Notes under the pieces: generated by a model | Told to the model about the DNA's origin: nothing | Database searches by the model: none | Seen by the model: the letters and a program-made list of their open reading frames with translations, nothing else | From: Chitinophaga filiformis | GTDB lineage: Bacteria > Bacteroidota > Bacteroidia > Chitinophagales > Chitinophagaceae | Direction: 5' to 3' | Assembly: GCF_900102545.1 (NCBI RefSeq) | Contig: NZ_FNBN01000004.1 | Span: 519,899 to 583,898, forward strand | Length of the DNA: 64,000 bases | Position numbers and translations under genes: made by a program | In this document: positions 16,953 through 24,747 of the stretch, in pieces | Layout: each line of letters opens with the position of its first letter | Position numbering within the stretch: the first letter of the stretch is position 1

Positions 16953-17310
16953 CTATTGTTGGCGGCCAATTTCTGCGATACATTTGTTACCCAGCCCCTG
17001 TTTCTCATCCGGCTTATCGCCTGTCACGATTTCCAGTTTTCCACCACTCGTGATCTCTGCATGAGTGATCCAGTTACGGTCCGGTTTCTTGCGGTTCAAC
17101 CATACTTCATGGATGTAGACATTCCGGTCGCTGAAATTCCTTACATGAACGGAGAAGGGTTTGCCGCCCAGCCATTGCCATTCCATTGACTCAAACAGCG
17201 GCACATTAAGGTAGTATACCGGCGATCCTATACAGGCTGGGAAAATACCGGATACCAGCACAAACCAGGAAGACAAAGTACCGGCATCGTCGTCATACAA
17301 AAGCAAAAGC
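16953..17310 (-). pseudogene. C-terminal remnant of a GH92-family alpha-mannosidase
   Basis: An open minus-strand frame of about 128 codons ends at 16953. From YDDDAGTLSSWFVLVSGI onward it reads as the last part of a GH92 exo-alpha-mannosidase: GIFPACIGSPVYYLNVPLFE, then VYIHEVWLNRKK, NWITHAEITSGGKLEIV and TGDKPD. Complete GH92 enzymes are roughly 700-800 residues; only about the last 115 remain. The DDDAG block is adjacent to the catalytic glutamates of the family, but the rest of the (alpha/alpha)6 barrel, the N-terminal domain and the signal peptide are missing. Upstream DNA passes straight into the terminator of the next gene. This is a deletion relic; expression as a protein is unlikely. 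Confidence 0.8.
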
Positions 17311-17328
17311 CCTAAATATATATAGCAC

Positions 17329-17368
17329 ACAGCCCGCATATAACAGTTAACTGTTACAGGCGGGCTGT
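17329..17368 (-). terminator. Hairpin with nested 16-bp palindrome after the histone-like gene
   Basis: Outer arms ACAGCCCGC (17329-17337) and GCGGGCTGT (17360-17368) pair perfectly over 9 bases. The loop contains a perfect 16-bp palindrome, TAACAGTTAACTGTTA (17341-17356). On the minus strand this follows the stop of the 93-residue basic protein by about 40 bases. The T-tract is weak (tgctatatatattt). Confidence 0.6.
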
Positions 17369-17408
17369 TAAATATATATTATCAGTATTTGCTCCTGATG
17401 AGGTGTAT

Positions 17409-17690
17409 TTACTCGGCTGATTTTGTTGTAGCCTCGGCTTTAGCAGGTTTTGCTGGTTTGGTAGCTTTCTTGGCTACTTTCTTCTTGGCAATCGCTTTCT
17501 TTTTAGGTTTGTCTAACCCTTTGCTCAACAGTTTTGCAGCCTTCCTGATCCTGTTCCTGAACTTAGTATCTCCCAGTTCAGCTTTCAGGTCAGTTAATAA
17601 GAGGTCGAGTTTCTTTTCAATGGTGGTGCGTGCTTCTTTACGTGATGCTTTAGCGGGCTTTGCAGCCTTCGCGGTATCTGTACTTGACAT
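17409..17690 (-). CDS. Small lysine/alanine-rich histone H1-like protein
   Basis: 93 residues, very basic. The N-terminus is Ala/Lys-rich (AKAAKPAKASRKEAR). A conserved-looking helical core covers about 24-60 (IEKKLDLLLTDLKAELG; RNRIRKAAKLLSKGL). The tail is of the PKKK/AKKKVAKKATKPAKPAK type, as in bacterial Hc1/histone-H1-like proteins. Such tails bind DNA non-specifically, so a nucleoid role is likely but not shown. Standalone gene with its own hairpin terminator. Low sequence complexity limits the family assignment. Confidence 0.8.
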   Translation of the reverse strand: MSSTDTAKAAKPAKASRKEARTTIEKKLDLLLTDLKAELGDTKFRNRIRKAAKLLSKGLDKPKKKAIAKKKVAKKATKPAKPAKAEATTKSAE

Positions 17691-17903
17691 AGTCTTTAAG
17701 TCGTTATTTTATTTGATAACATAAATTTAATGTTAAATTAACACAGGCCAATGTTAAGTTTTTGCAGGTAGTGACGCAATCTCACAATATCCCGGTTGTC
17801 TATAATCGACAACGCGCCCTCCAATGTTAAGTCTTCATGATAATTTGACATCCCTCTTCCTCCATGCGGCTCCTTCTGCTATTTTTAGCAGCCGCCAGGA
17901 AAT

Positions 17904-18458
17904 ATGACAACAGATCAACCCGAGACACTACCAGATATCCTTCACCTGGGAGAGTCGCCCGCCTTTGAAAGCCTTTTTAACACTTACTGGGAATCCCTAT
18001 ACCAGTATACAGCCCGTGTATTGTGCAGTGAGGCCGATGCACAGGACCTGATCCAGGATCTCTTTACAGATCTCTGGGAGAGAAGGCATACCCTGCGTAT
18101 TACTTCCCACATCCGCTATTACCTGTTCAGCGCTGCCAGAAAGGCAATACTCCGTAAGTTCAGGGACGACGGGGTGAAGGAAAAACACCTGGAAAGGTTT
18201 GCGCAGTACAAAGAACAGGGTACTGAACTCACTATGAGCACTATCATTCACAAAGACATGATCGCCCAGTTACAGGATGATCTGCAGGCACTTCCTGAAA
18301 AGGAACGGCAGGTATTTGCCTGGTCGCATTTTGATGAATTAAGCATCCGGGAGATTGCATCGAAGACGGGAACAGCTGAACAAACCGTACGCAACCAGTT
18401 AAACAGCGCGTATCGGAAAGCGCGCCGGGTGATGAATAAACTATTGATTGTTCTATAG
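17904..18458 (+). CDS. ECF-type RNA polymerase sigma factor (orphan)
   Basis: 184 residues. Sigma region 2 at about 20-90 with DAQDLIQDLFTDLWERR (about 47-63), and region 4 at about 125-180 (LSIREIASKTGTAEQTVRNQLNSAYRKAR). It resembles the FecI-like group of Bacteroidota. No FecR, TonB receptor or other anti-sigma gene is adjacent: a histone-like gene is divergent upstream and the export cluster is convergent downstream. Its targets and control cannot be read here. Confidence 0.92.
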   Translation: MTTDQPETLPDILHLGESPAFESLFNTYWESLYQYTARVLCSEADAQDLIQDLFTDLWERRHTLRITSHIRYYLFSAARKAILRKFRDDGVKEKHLERFAQYKEQGTELTMSTIIHKDMIAQLQDDLQALPEKERQVFAWSHFDELSIREIASKTGTAEQTVRNQLNSAYRKARRVMNKLLIVL

Positions 18459-18505
18459 ATCCTGTTATACCTATACCATTTAACCATTTACGAACACAAA
18501 AAAAA

Positions 18506-18529
18506 GCGGCCCCGTTTCTACGAGGCCGC
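18506..18529. terminator. Bidirectional hairpin terminator, sigma factor / export cluster
   Basis: GCGGCC (18506-18511) and GGCCGC (18524-18529) form a stem extended by CGT/ACG across one mismatch, loop TTCT. It is flanked by an A-run on the left and ctttcttt on the right, so it can stop the plus-strand sigma gene and the minus-strand export cluster. Confidence 0.8.
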
Positions 18530-18552
18530 CCTTTCTTTATGCTGGAATATCT

Positions 18553-19908
18553 TTACTTACCAGTGTTTTCAAACAGTTCTTTCTTCGGTACCACTCTTAC
18601 CTTTTTACCCTGGTCAAGGTCTTTGGACACAGCGGAATAAGGAGCGCTGATCACTTTGTCGCCGGGTTTCAGGCCAGACAGTACTTCGATGTGGGCATCA
18701 TCCTGCACACCGGTGGTTACAGTCACCAGTTTCACCGTCTTATCTGGCTGCAGTACGAAAACAACTTCTTTCAGGTCTTTACCAGTTTCCTTTGCAGCTG
18801 CCAGATCTTCTTTCTTAGCACCTACTGCTTTGGAACTGTCAATGATATCGCGGGTGGTCACTGCGTTGATAGGCACTGCCAGTACATTGTTCTTCCTGCG
18901 GGTCTGGATATCTACGCTAGCGCTCATACCCGGGCGGAAAGGGAAGTTCTTCGGATGAGCAGGATCGATCAGATCCTTATAGCTGTCCGGCAGAATGCGG
19001 ATATGTACGATATAGCTGGTTACCTGTTCTGCAGAAGAAGTTGAGGTAGAGGTACTGGTAGCCGCACCTTTGCTGGAGCTGGCTATCTGTGTTACAATAC
19101 CTTTGAATTTACGGTCGCTGTAGGCGTCTACTTCTACGATAGCCGTATCATTATACTTTACACGGGGAATATCATTTTCTCCTACATCCACCTGCACTTC
19201 CATGATATTCAGATCAGCAATACGCATGATCTCTGTACCACTCATCTGACCCGTACCTACCACGCGTTCGCCTTTCTTGACAGGCAGCAGAGATACCACA
19301 CCACTCATTGGCGCCACGATAGTAGTACGTTTGAGGTTGGTGTTAGCTTCTGTCAATCCTGCCTTTGCGCTCTGCACCGCAAAACGGTTACTATTCACCT
19401 GCTCAGCAGCAGCGTTATAATCTGCCAGGGCGGAACGGTAAGTAGCTTCGGCTGTTTCGAATTCACTGCGTGACACTACTTTCTGTGCCAGCAGTTCCTT
19501 GTTACGGTCATAAGCAGCTTTGCTCTGTTCCAGTTTGGCTTTGAAAGCATTCAATGAAGCAGCGTAATTGGCCAGCTGGGCTTGTGCCTGGCTGAGGGAA
19601 GCAGTAGCCTTATCGCGTACAGAGCCGTATACATCGGCATAGATACGCGCCAGCACCTGTCCTTTTTGCACGGAATCTCCTTCCAGTACAGGGAGGTCTA
19701 CAATTTCACCGGATACGTCAGAGCTGACCTTTACTTCTGTTTCAGGGTAGATCTTACCGCTGGCAGAAACCACCTCTATAATAGTTTTTTGAGCGGCATC
19801 ATCTACTGCCACTTTAATGCTGTCGTCCTTGCCGGCTTTACTTACGGCCACAATGACAACCAACAAAATAATGATCCCCAAGATCCAGAAAAGTGTCTTT
19901 CTCTTCAT
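18553..19908 (-). CDS. Periplasmic adaptor (membrane fusion protein, MacA/HlyD-like)
   Basis: 451 residues. One N-terminal membrane helix (about 6-24, FWILGIIILLVVIVAV), a biotinyl-lipoyl-like hairpin (GEIVDLPVLEGDSVQKGQVLARI), a long coiled coil (about 95-205), the second lipoyl half (VAPMSGVVSLLPVKKGERV) and a beta-barrel domain. It would bridge an inner-membrane ABC permease to the TolC-like channel encoded just upstream (33-base gap). Last gene of a nine-gene minus-strand cluster that ends at the terminator at 18506-18529. A second, divergent adaptor opens the same cluster. Confidence 0.93.
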   Translation of the reverse strand: MKRKTLFWILGIIILLVVIVAVSKAGKDDSIKVAVDDAAQKTIIEVVSASGKIYPETEVKVSSDVSGEIVDLPVLEGDSVQKGQVLARIYADVYGSVRDKATASLSQAQAQLANYAASLNAFKAKLEQSKAAYDRNKELLAQKVVSRSEFETAEATYRSALADYNAAAEQVNSNRFAVQSAKAGLTEANTNLKRTTIVAPMSGVVSLLPVKKGERVVGTGQMSGTEIMRIADLNIMEVQVDVGENDIPRVKYNDTAIVEVDAYSDRKFKGIVTQIASSSKGAATSTSTSTSSAEQVTSYIVHIRILPDSYKDLIDPAHPKNFPFRPGMSASVDIQTRRKNNVLAVPINAVTTRDIIDSSKAVGAKKEDLAAAKETGKDLKEVVFVLQPDKTVKLVTVTTGVQDDAHIEVLSGLKPGDKVISAPYSAVSKDLDQGKKVRVVPKKELFENTGK

Positions 19909-19941
19909 ATAAAACGGCGTATTTCAAAAGGAAGGGAGCTG

Positions 19942-21396
19942 CTACAGAGAGACTTTCTGATCTCTGTAAAACTCCAGTAGTTTCATTCTAAATATATATT
20001 CGTATTGGGCTGATACCTTATCAATCTGAGCTCGGAACAGGTTGTTTTGGGTAGTAATATAGTCAATTGTATTCATTAAACCCAGATCGAACCGCTTGGT
20101 GGCAAAATCGTACGCACGCTGGGAAGACTCCACACCTTTCGATGCTGCGGAAAACTTCTGAATAGCTGCCATCGCGTTGGCATGGGCAGTATAAATATCC
20201 CTGCGTAATTGCTGAAGGTCCTGGTCCAATGTCAGCTTTTGCGTTTCAATATTCAGTCTGGCCTGCTTTACTGCTGTTCTCTGTTGCCATCCATTCAGGA
20301 TAGGAATATTCAGCGAAAGGCCTACCGACTGACGGAAGTTGTTGTTGATCTGATCGCTGAACGGAATGGTAACCAGTTTATAACTAGGCGTCTGACCATT
20401 CGCTTTTACCGTATAGGTGGTTCCACCTATTGCTACCTCACCAATATCCTGAGAATAAGGCGTATATCCTGTAATTACCTGGTTTTTCGCACTGTTGGCG
20501 TAACTGGTGTTCAGGTTACCGGATGCAGACAGGCTTGGATACAACAGCCCTTTCTGGGAGGCCAAAGTACGCTCCTGTGATTTTATCCTTAACAGGTCTC
20601 CTTTTATTCCGGGATTGTTTGTCTGCGCCGCACTGAAAACCATTTCGGGGTCTACTTCATCCAGGCGGGGAATAGGTATTGATGTAACATCACCAGGTAT
20701 CTGCGGCACATAAGGCACGTCAAATCCCAGGTTCAGATAGGCTTTCATTTCTAAGGTAGACATGATCACATTGTTCTGTGCTGTGATCAGGTTTACACTG
20801 TCATTCGCCAGTTTGGTTTCCAGGTCAGCCTGGTCACTTTCCGGTTTGGAACCGGCAATCACCAGTTTCTTAGTATTCTCCAGCTGGGAAGCGGTTAGTT
20901 TTACCTGCAGCTCGCTGATATGCACCTGTTCCATATTGAGCAGGATCTGTAAAAAAGCTGCCGCAATATTGAAGGCCACATTATTCTTAGCTCTCTCCAG
21001 GTAACGATTCTGTGCCTGTGCTTCATAACTGTTGGCGGCTATCAGGTTACGACGGTAGAACCAGTTGAAGATATTCACATTGGCACTCACCCCGGCGCCG
21101 AGGTTGAAATAAGACTGGGTAATGATCGTATTGGTATACGGGTCAATGTTACGGCCGGAACCATAAGTGGCCTGCACTCCTGTGCTGAGGGTAGGGATCT
21201 GCGCCAACTTGCTCTGCTGGTACGTCAATGCTGCAAAACGCTTTTGCACGTCTTGTTGCTTGATCGATATGTTGTTTGCCAGCGCATAATCTACAGAACG
21301 TTGCAGTGTCCAGGTGTCCTGCGCCTTAACGGTCGCAGAGTTAGCAAACAAGATGCACAGTGCCAGGATACATCCCGGGATTTTGGATATTTTCAT
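19942..21396 (-). CDS. TolC-family outer-membrane efflux protein
   Basis: About 484 residues from the ATG at 21396, which precedes a clear signal peptide (MKISKIPGCILALCILFANSATVKAQ). An earlier in-frame start at 21432 would only add a non-signal extension. Two outer-membrane-efflux repeats follow (long helices at about 45-240 and 270-470; FDLGLMNTIDYITTQNNLFRAQ is typical of the second). It forms the trimeric outer-membrane tunnel of a tripartite exporter. It is followed by the adaptor gene and is the only TolC gene in the cluster, so it probably serves both adaptors. Confidence 0.93.
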   Translation of the reverse strand: MKISKIPGCILALCILFANSATVKAQDTWTLQRSVDYALANNISIKQQDVQKRFAALTYQQSKLAQIPTLSTGVQATYGSGRNIDPYTNTIITQSYFNLGAGVSANVNIFNWFYRRNLIAANSYEAQAQNRYLERAKNNVAFNIAAAFLQILLNMEQVHISELQVKLTASQLENTKKLVIAGSKPESDQADLETKLANDSVNLITAQNNVIMSTLEMKAYLNLGFDVPYVPQIPGDVTSIPIPRLDEVDPEMVFSAAQTNNPGIKGDLLRIKSQERTLASQKGLLYPSLSASGNLNTSYANSAKNQVITGYTPYSQDIGEVAIGGTTYTVKANGQTPSYKLVTIPFSDQINNNFRQSVGLSLNIPILNGWQQRTAVKQARLNIETQKLTLDQDLQQLRRDIYTAHANAMAAIQKFSAASKGVESSQRAYDFATKRFDLGLMNTIDYITTQNNLFRAQIDKVSAQYEYIFRMKLLEFYRDQKVSL

Positions 21397-21475
21397 GACC
21401 TTCCAAAAATATAATAATTGTGATGATAACATAAATAAATTCTTTATGAATGGCGTAAAATATTCTTAAACAAAC

Positions 21476-21553
21476 AATTCCCGACACCGGGATCATTACC
21501 AGACCCAGTGCCTGCGCACAACAGCTTGATAAGATTACCTGACGTCGGGAATT
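21476..21553. repeat. Widely spaced 10-bp inverted repeat between TolC and ABC ATPase genes
   Basis: AATTCCCGAC (21476-21485) and GTCGGGAATT (21544-21553) are perfect inverse copies 58 bases apart, in the gap between the ABC ATPase stop (21566) and the TolC start. As RNA they could fold into one long-looped stem, an attenuator or processing site inside the operon. Confidence 0.5.
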
Positions 21554-21565
21554 ACCTGTAAGAAA

Positions 21566-22228
21566 TTATGCGATTTTCCCGTCACGGATCTGTATGATCC
21601 TGTGACCGTAAGTTGCATTAAGTTCGGAGTGCGTTACCTGAACTATCGTAATCTTATCTTTTTCGTTTAATTGCTTGAAAAGTTCCATGATCTCTTTCGC
21701 CTGGTCTGAATGAAGGTTACCTGTTGGTTCATCCGCCAGGATCACTTTGGGTTCTCCTACCAGTGCGCGGGCAATGCCCACCAGCTGCTGCTGTCCACCT
21801 GATAACTGATTAGGGAACAGGTCTTTCTTAGCCACAATATTGAAGCGGTCCAGGATATCGGCTACACGGCTTTTCCGTTCAGCTGCCGGCATGTTCTTAT
21901 ACAATAAGGGCGTCTCAATATTTTCATACACCGTCAGCTCGTCTATCAGATGGTAGGCCTGGAATACAAATCCTATAGCGCCACGGTGCAACTGCGTACG
22001 TTTCTTTTCATTCATTTTATGCACCGGCTCCCCGTCAAACAGGTACTCCCCCTGAGAAGGTTCTTCCAGTAATCCTAATATATGTAGCAGGGTAGATTTG
22101 CCGGAACCCGAAGGTCCCATAATAGATACAAACTCTCCTTCAAAGATTCTGAGATCAATATCTCTTAATATTTCGTTCTTACCAAATCCTACCGGATAAT
22201 GCTTGGAGATATGCTTTAACTGTATCAT
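21566..22228 (-). CDS. ABC transporter ATP-binding protein (MacB/LolD-like), NLH D-loop variant
   Basis: 220 residues. Walker A GPSGSGKST (about 39-47), Q-loop region GFVFQAYHLIDELTV, signature LSGGQQQLVGIARAL, Walker B VILADEPTGNL, and H-loop VTHS. Compared with the sister ATPase (29557-30246), the signature is followed by L instead of R and the D-loop reads NLH instead of NLD. Both changes occur in a recognisable Bacteroidota subgroup, so I treat it as functional. It energises one or more of the large permeases encoded directly upstream (73-base gap to the nearest). Confidence 0.94.
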   Translation of the reverse strand: MIQLKHISKHYPVGFGKNEILRDIDLRIFEGEFVSIMGPSGSGKSTLLHILGLLEEPSQGEYLFDGEPVHKMNEKKRTQLHRGAIGFVFQAYHLIDELTVYENIETPLLYKNMPAAERKSRVADILDRFNIVAKKDLFPNQLSGGQQQLVGIARALVGEPKVILADEPTGNLHSDQAKEIMELFKQLNEKDKITIVQVTHSELNATYGHRIIQIRDGKIA

Positions 22229-22301
22229 TAGTATATGCTGTTTTAGTAGTTTAGCCGGCCCAGTCCTCCCCGGTTGCCGGTCGTTTATGTTTCAATATAA
22301 T

Positions 22302-24644
22302 CTATTCTGTTCTTAATGCCTTTACAGGATTCATGGATGCCGCTTTTACTGATTGTATACTCACAGTTAGCAGCGCTATCACAATGGCAATCATACCTGC
22401 CAGCAGATAAATCCACCAGTCCATTGATATCCGGTAAGTATAATTCTCCAGCCATTTCATCATAACGTACCAGGCTATGGGACTTGCTACCAGGATAGCT
22501 ATCAGCACCGGTTTCAGGAACTCTTTTGACAGCAGCACCGTTACCTGCGCAATGCCGGCTCCCAGTACCTTGCGGATACCTATTTCCTTCTTTCTGCGGG
22601 CGGCAGCAAATACAGACAATCCTAACAGACCAAGACAACTGATGATAATAGCCAGCGTTGCAAATACGTTGATCAATGCTCCCAGTACCTGTTCGTAGGC
22701 GTATTTACGTTTGTATGTCTCGTCAACGAACGTATATTCAAATGGATAGTCTGGATTAAAAGAGTGGTATACCTTTTCTATCCGCTGCAGACATTCACTT
22801 ACAGACAACTGCGGATTGAGCTTCATGGTGATACTACCTCTCCATGAGGGATTGAATGGAATAACAACAGGTGATGCCGGCATATAGGATTTCATCCATA
22901 CAAAGTCTTTTACGATACCTACAATAGTTCTATCTTGTCCATTTATGCGTACCTGCTGTCCCAATACTGGCTCCTTAAGATGCATGGTCTTTACGGCGGT
23001 TTCATTCAGCATCAGCGACAGCGAATCGCCGGCAGAAAGGAAGTCGCGTCCTTCCTTTAAAGTAAGGCCAAACGTTGAGATGAAATGTTCTGTTGCTGTA
23101 ACAACACCGAAATTGATATTCTCTTCACCAGCTAACTGACCTGGCCATTTCAGCGCCCACATACTGGCGCCGGCATTTGTGATGGGAGACATCAGCACAC
23201 TCCCGTTCACAGCAGCACCAGACCTGATCGCTTCCTGCAGGAAGGCATCATAGTTTTCATAGACCTTTCCTTCCAGCTGTACATCTACCAGTCCTTTAGG
23301 ATCATACCCTATCGGCTGGTTACGTATAAAGCTGATCTGCCTGTATATTACGATGGTTACAATGATTAATATAATAGCCAGGGTGAACTGGAACATCACC
23401 AACACCTGCCTTGGCCGGGAATTACCCCTGACCTCTACTAACCCTCCTTTCAATACCTTAATAGGTTTGAATGCAGACAATACAAAGGCGGGATAACTAC
23501 CCGAGATGGCAGCGGTAAACAATGCCAGTATTATAATAGCCAGCCAGAAAGAGAGTGGCGCCTGTGATAACTTTAGCGAGCTTCCGGTAAGCGTATTAAA
23601 TGTTGGCAGCATGCCCCACATCAGTAGCAACGCCAGTATGAGGGAGATCATTACGAGTAGCATCGACTCACTCATAAACTGCCCGATCAGCATTTTCCTG
23701 TTAGCCCCTACCGCCTTTCTCACACCTACTTCCCTGGCACGACGCTCACTCTGCGCTGTACTGAGATTCATAAAGTTCACACAGGCTATCAGCAGGATAC
23801 CTAATCCCAGTAAAGCAAACAAACGTACAGATGCTATCTCTCCGCCGGTAATTTTACCTCCCTTTATCTCGCTATATAATCTCCATTTACTCATGCCATG
23901 CAGCAAAAGATAACTGGTAGCAGGAATAACTGCGCTCTGTTCGTGCAGTACATTCCTGATTTTGCGTTCAACTACTGCAGGATCGACCGCTGGCGGCAAC
24001 TGTACAAATGTGTTAACACCAAAATTCCCCCATTCTTCGTTCCGCACCCATAACTCCATGCTTCTGAACAGGGCCCAGCTTGCTAAGTAGGAGAACTGAA
24101 AAGTAGAATTTCGGGGCGGGTCTTTTACCACTGCTGTAACAATCAACGGACGATGTATATCGACATTTACTATCTGGCCTACCGGCTCTGCATTGCCAAA
24201 TAATTTCCGGGCGGTACTCTCCGTAAGAATAATGGAATTTTCTTCTGTCAGCTTTGCCTGTCCTTTTATAATCGGGAAGGTAAATACCTCCAGGAAGGTA
24301 GGATCGGCATAGAAACCTGACAGCTTTAAAGACTTGTCGCCCACTTTCAGCAAGTGAGGAGTCGGATAAGATGTGCGTATTACCTCTTTGATCTCCGGCG
24401 TACTCTTTTGCAGGAAAGGACCTAAAGGAACCGGCGTATTAGCGCCTCCATCATCCCCCACCTTCAGCTGATAGATATAGCGGTTATTTTTATGAAAGTC
24501 GTCATAACTGAACTGGAACAGAACGTACAGGATCAGCGTGAAACTTACGGCCATTCCAATGCCAAGGCCTGCCATATTAATGGAAGAGAACACGCGGTTC
24601 CTCCATAAATTCCTCCAGGCTATTTTCAGATAATTCTTTATCAT
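22302..24644 (-). CDS. ABC transporter permease, MacB/FtsX type (paralogue 1)
   Basis: About 780 residues from the ATG at 24644 (MIKNYLKIAWRNL, the conserved family start). The open frame extends 20 codons further upstream, but that part is not family-like. Two MacB-type units: a membrane helix, a large periplasmic domain, then three helices, repeated. The first FtsX-type loop reads RRAREVGVRKAVGANR and the second KKEIGIRKVLGAG. The protein ends NPVKALRTE, shared with its neighbours. One of four ~800-residue permeases in the cluster. This architecture drives mechanotransmission export of peptides or lipophilic molecules; the substrate is unknown. Confidence 0.93.
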   Translation of the reverse strand: MIKNYLKIAWRNLWRNRVFSSINMAGLGIGMAVSFTLILYVLFQFSYDDFHKNNRYIYQLKVGDDGGANTPVPLGPFLQKSTPEIKEVIRTSYPTPHLLKVGDKSLKLSGFYADPTFLEVFTFPIIKGQAKLTEENSIILTESTARKLFGNAEPVGQIVNVDIHRPLIVTAVVKDPPRNSTFQFSYLASWALFRSMELWVRNEEWGNFGVNTFVQLPPAVDPAVVERKIRNVLHEQSAVIPATSYLLLHGMSKWRLYSEIKGGKITGGEIASVRLFALLGLGILLIACVNFMNLSTAQSERRAREVGVRKAVGANRKMLIGQFMSESMLLVMISLILALLLMWGMLPTFNTLTGSSLKLSQAPLSFWLAIIILALFTAAISGSYPAFVLSAFKPIKVLKGGLVEVRGNSRPRQVLVMFQFTLAIILIIVTIVIYRQISFIRNQPIGYDPKGLVDVQLEGKVYENYDAFLQEAIRSGAAVNGSVLMSPITNAGASMWALKWPGQLAGEENINFGVVTATEHFISTFGLTLKEGRDFLSAGDSLSLMLNETAVKTMHLKEPVLGQQVRINGQDRTIVGIVKDFVWMKSYMPASPVVIPFNPSWRGSITMKLNPQLSVSECLQRIEKVYHSFNPDYPFEYTFVDETYKRKYAYEQVLGALINVFATLAIIISCLGLLGLSVFAAARRKKEIGIRKVLGAGIAQVTVLLSKEFLKPVLIAILVASPIAWYVMMKWLENYTYRISMDWWIYLLAGMIAIVIALLTVSIQSVKAASMNPVKALRTE

Positions 24645-24747
24645 AAAGTCGCTTTTTTTTAAGTAATTAAAAGCTATGGGCGGGTAGACACCTGCCCATG
24701 ACACATTTCACTTGTCATATTTAAACGTAACTACTAAAGAAACTTTC

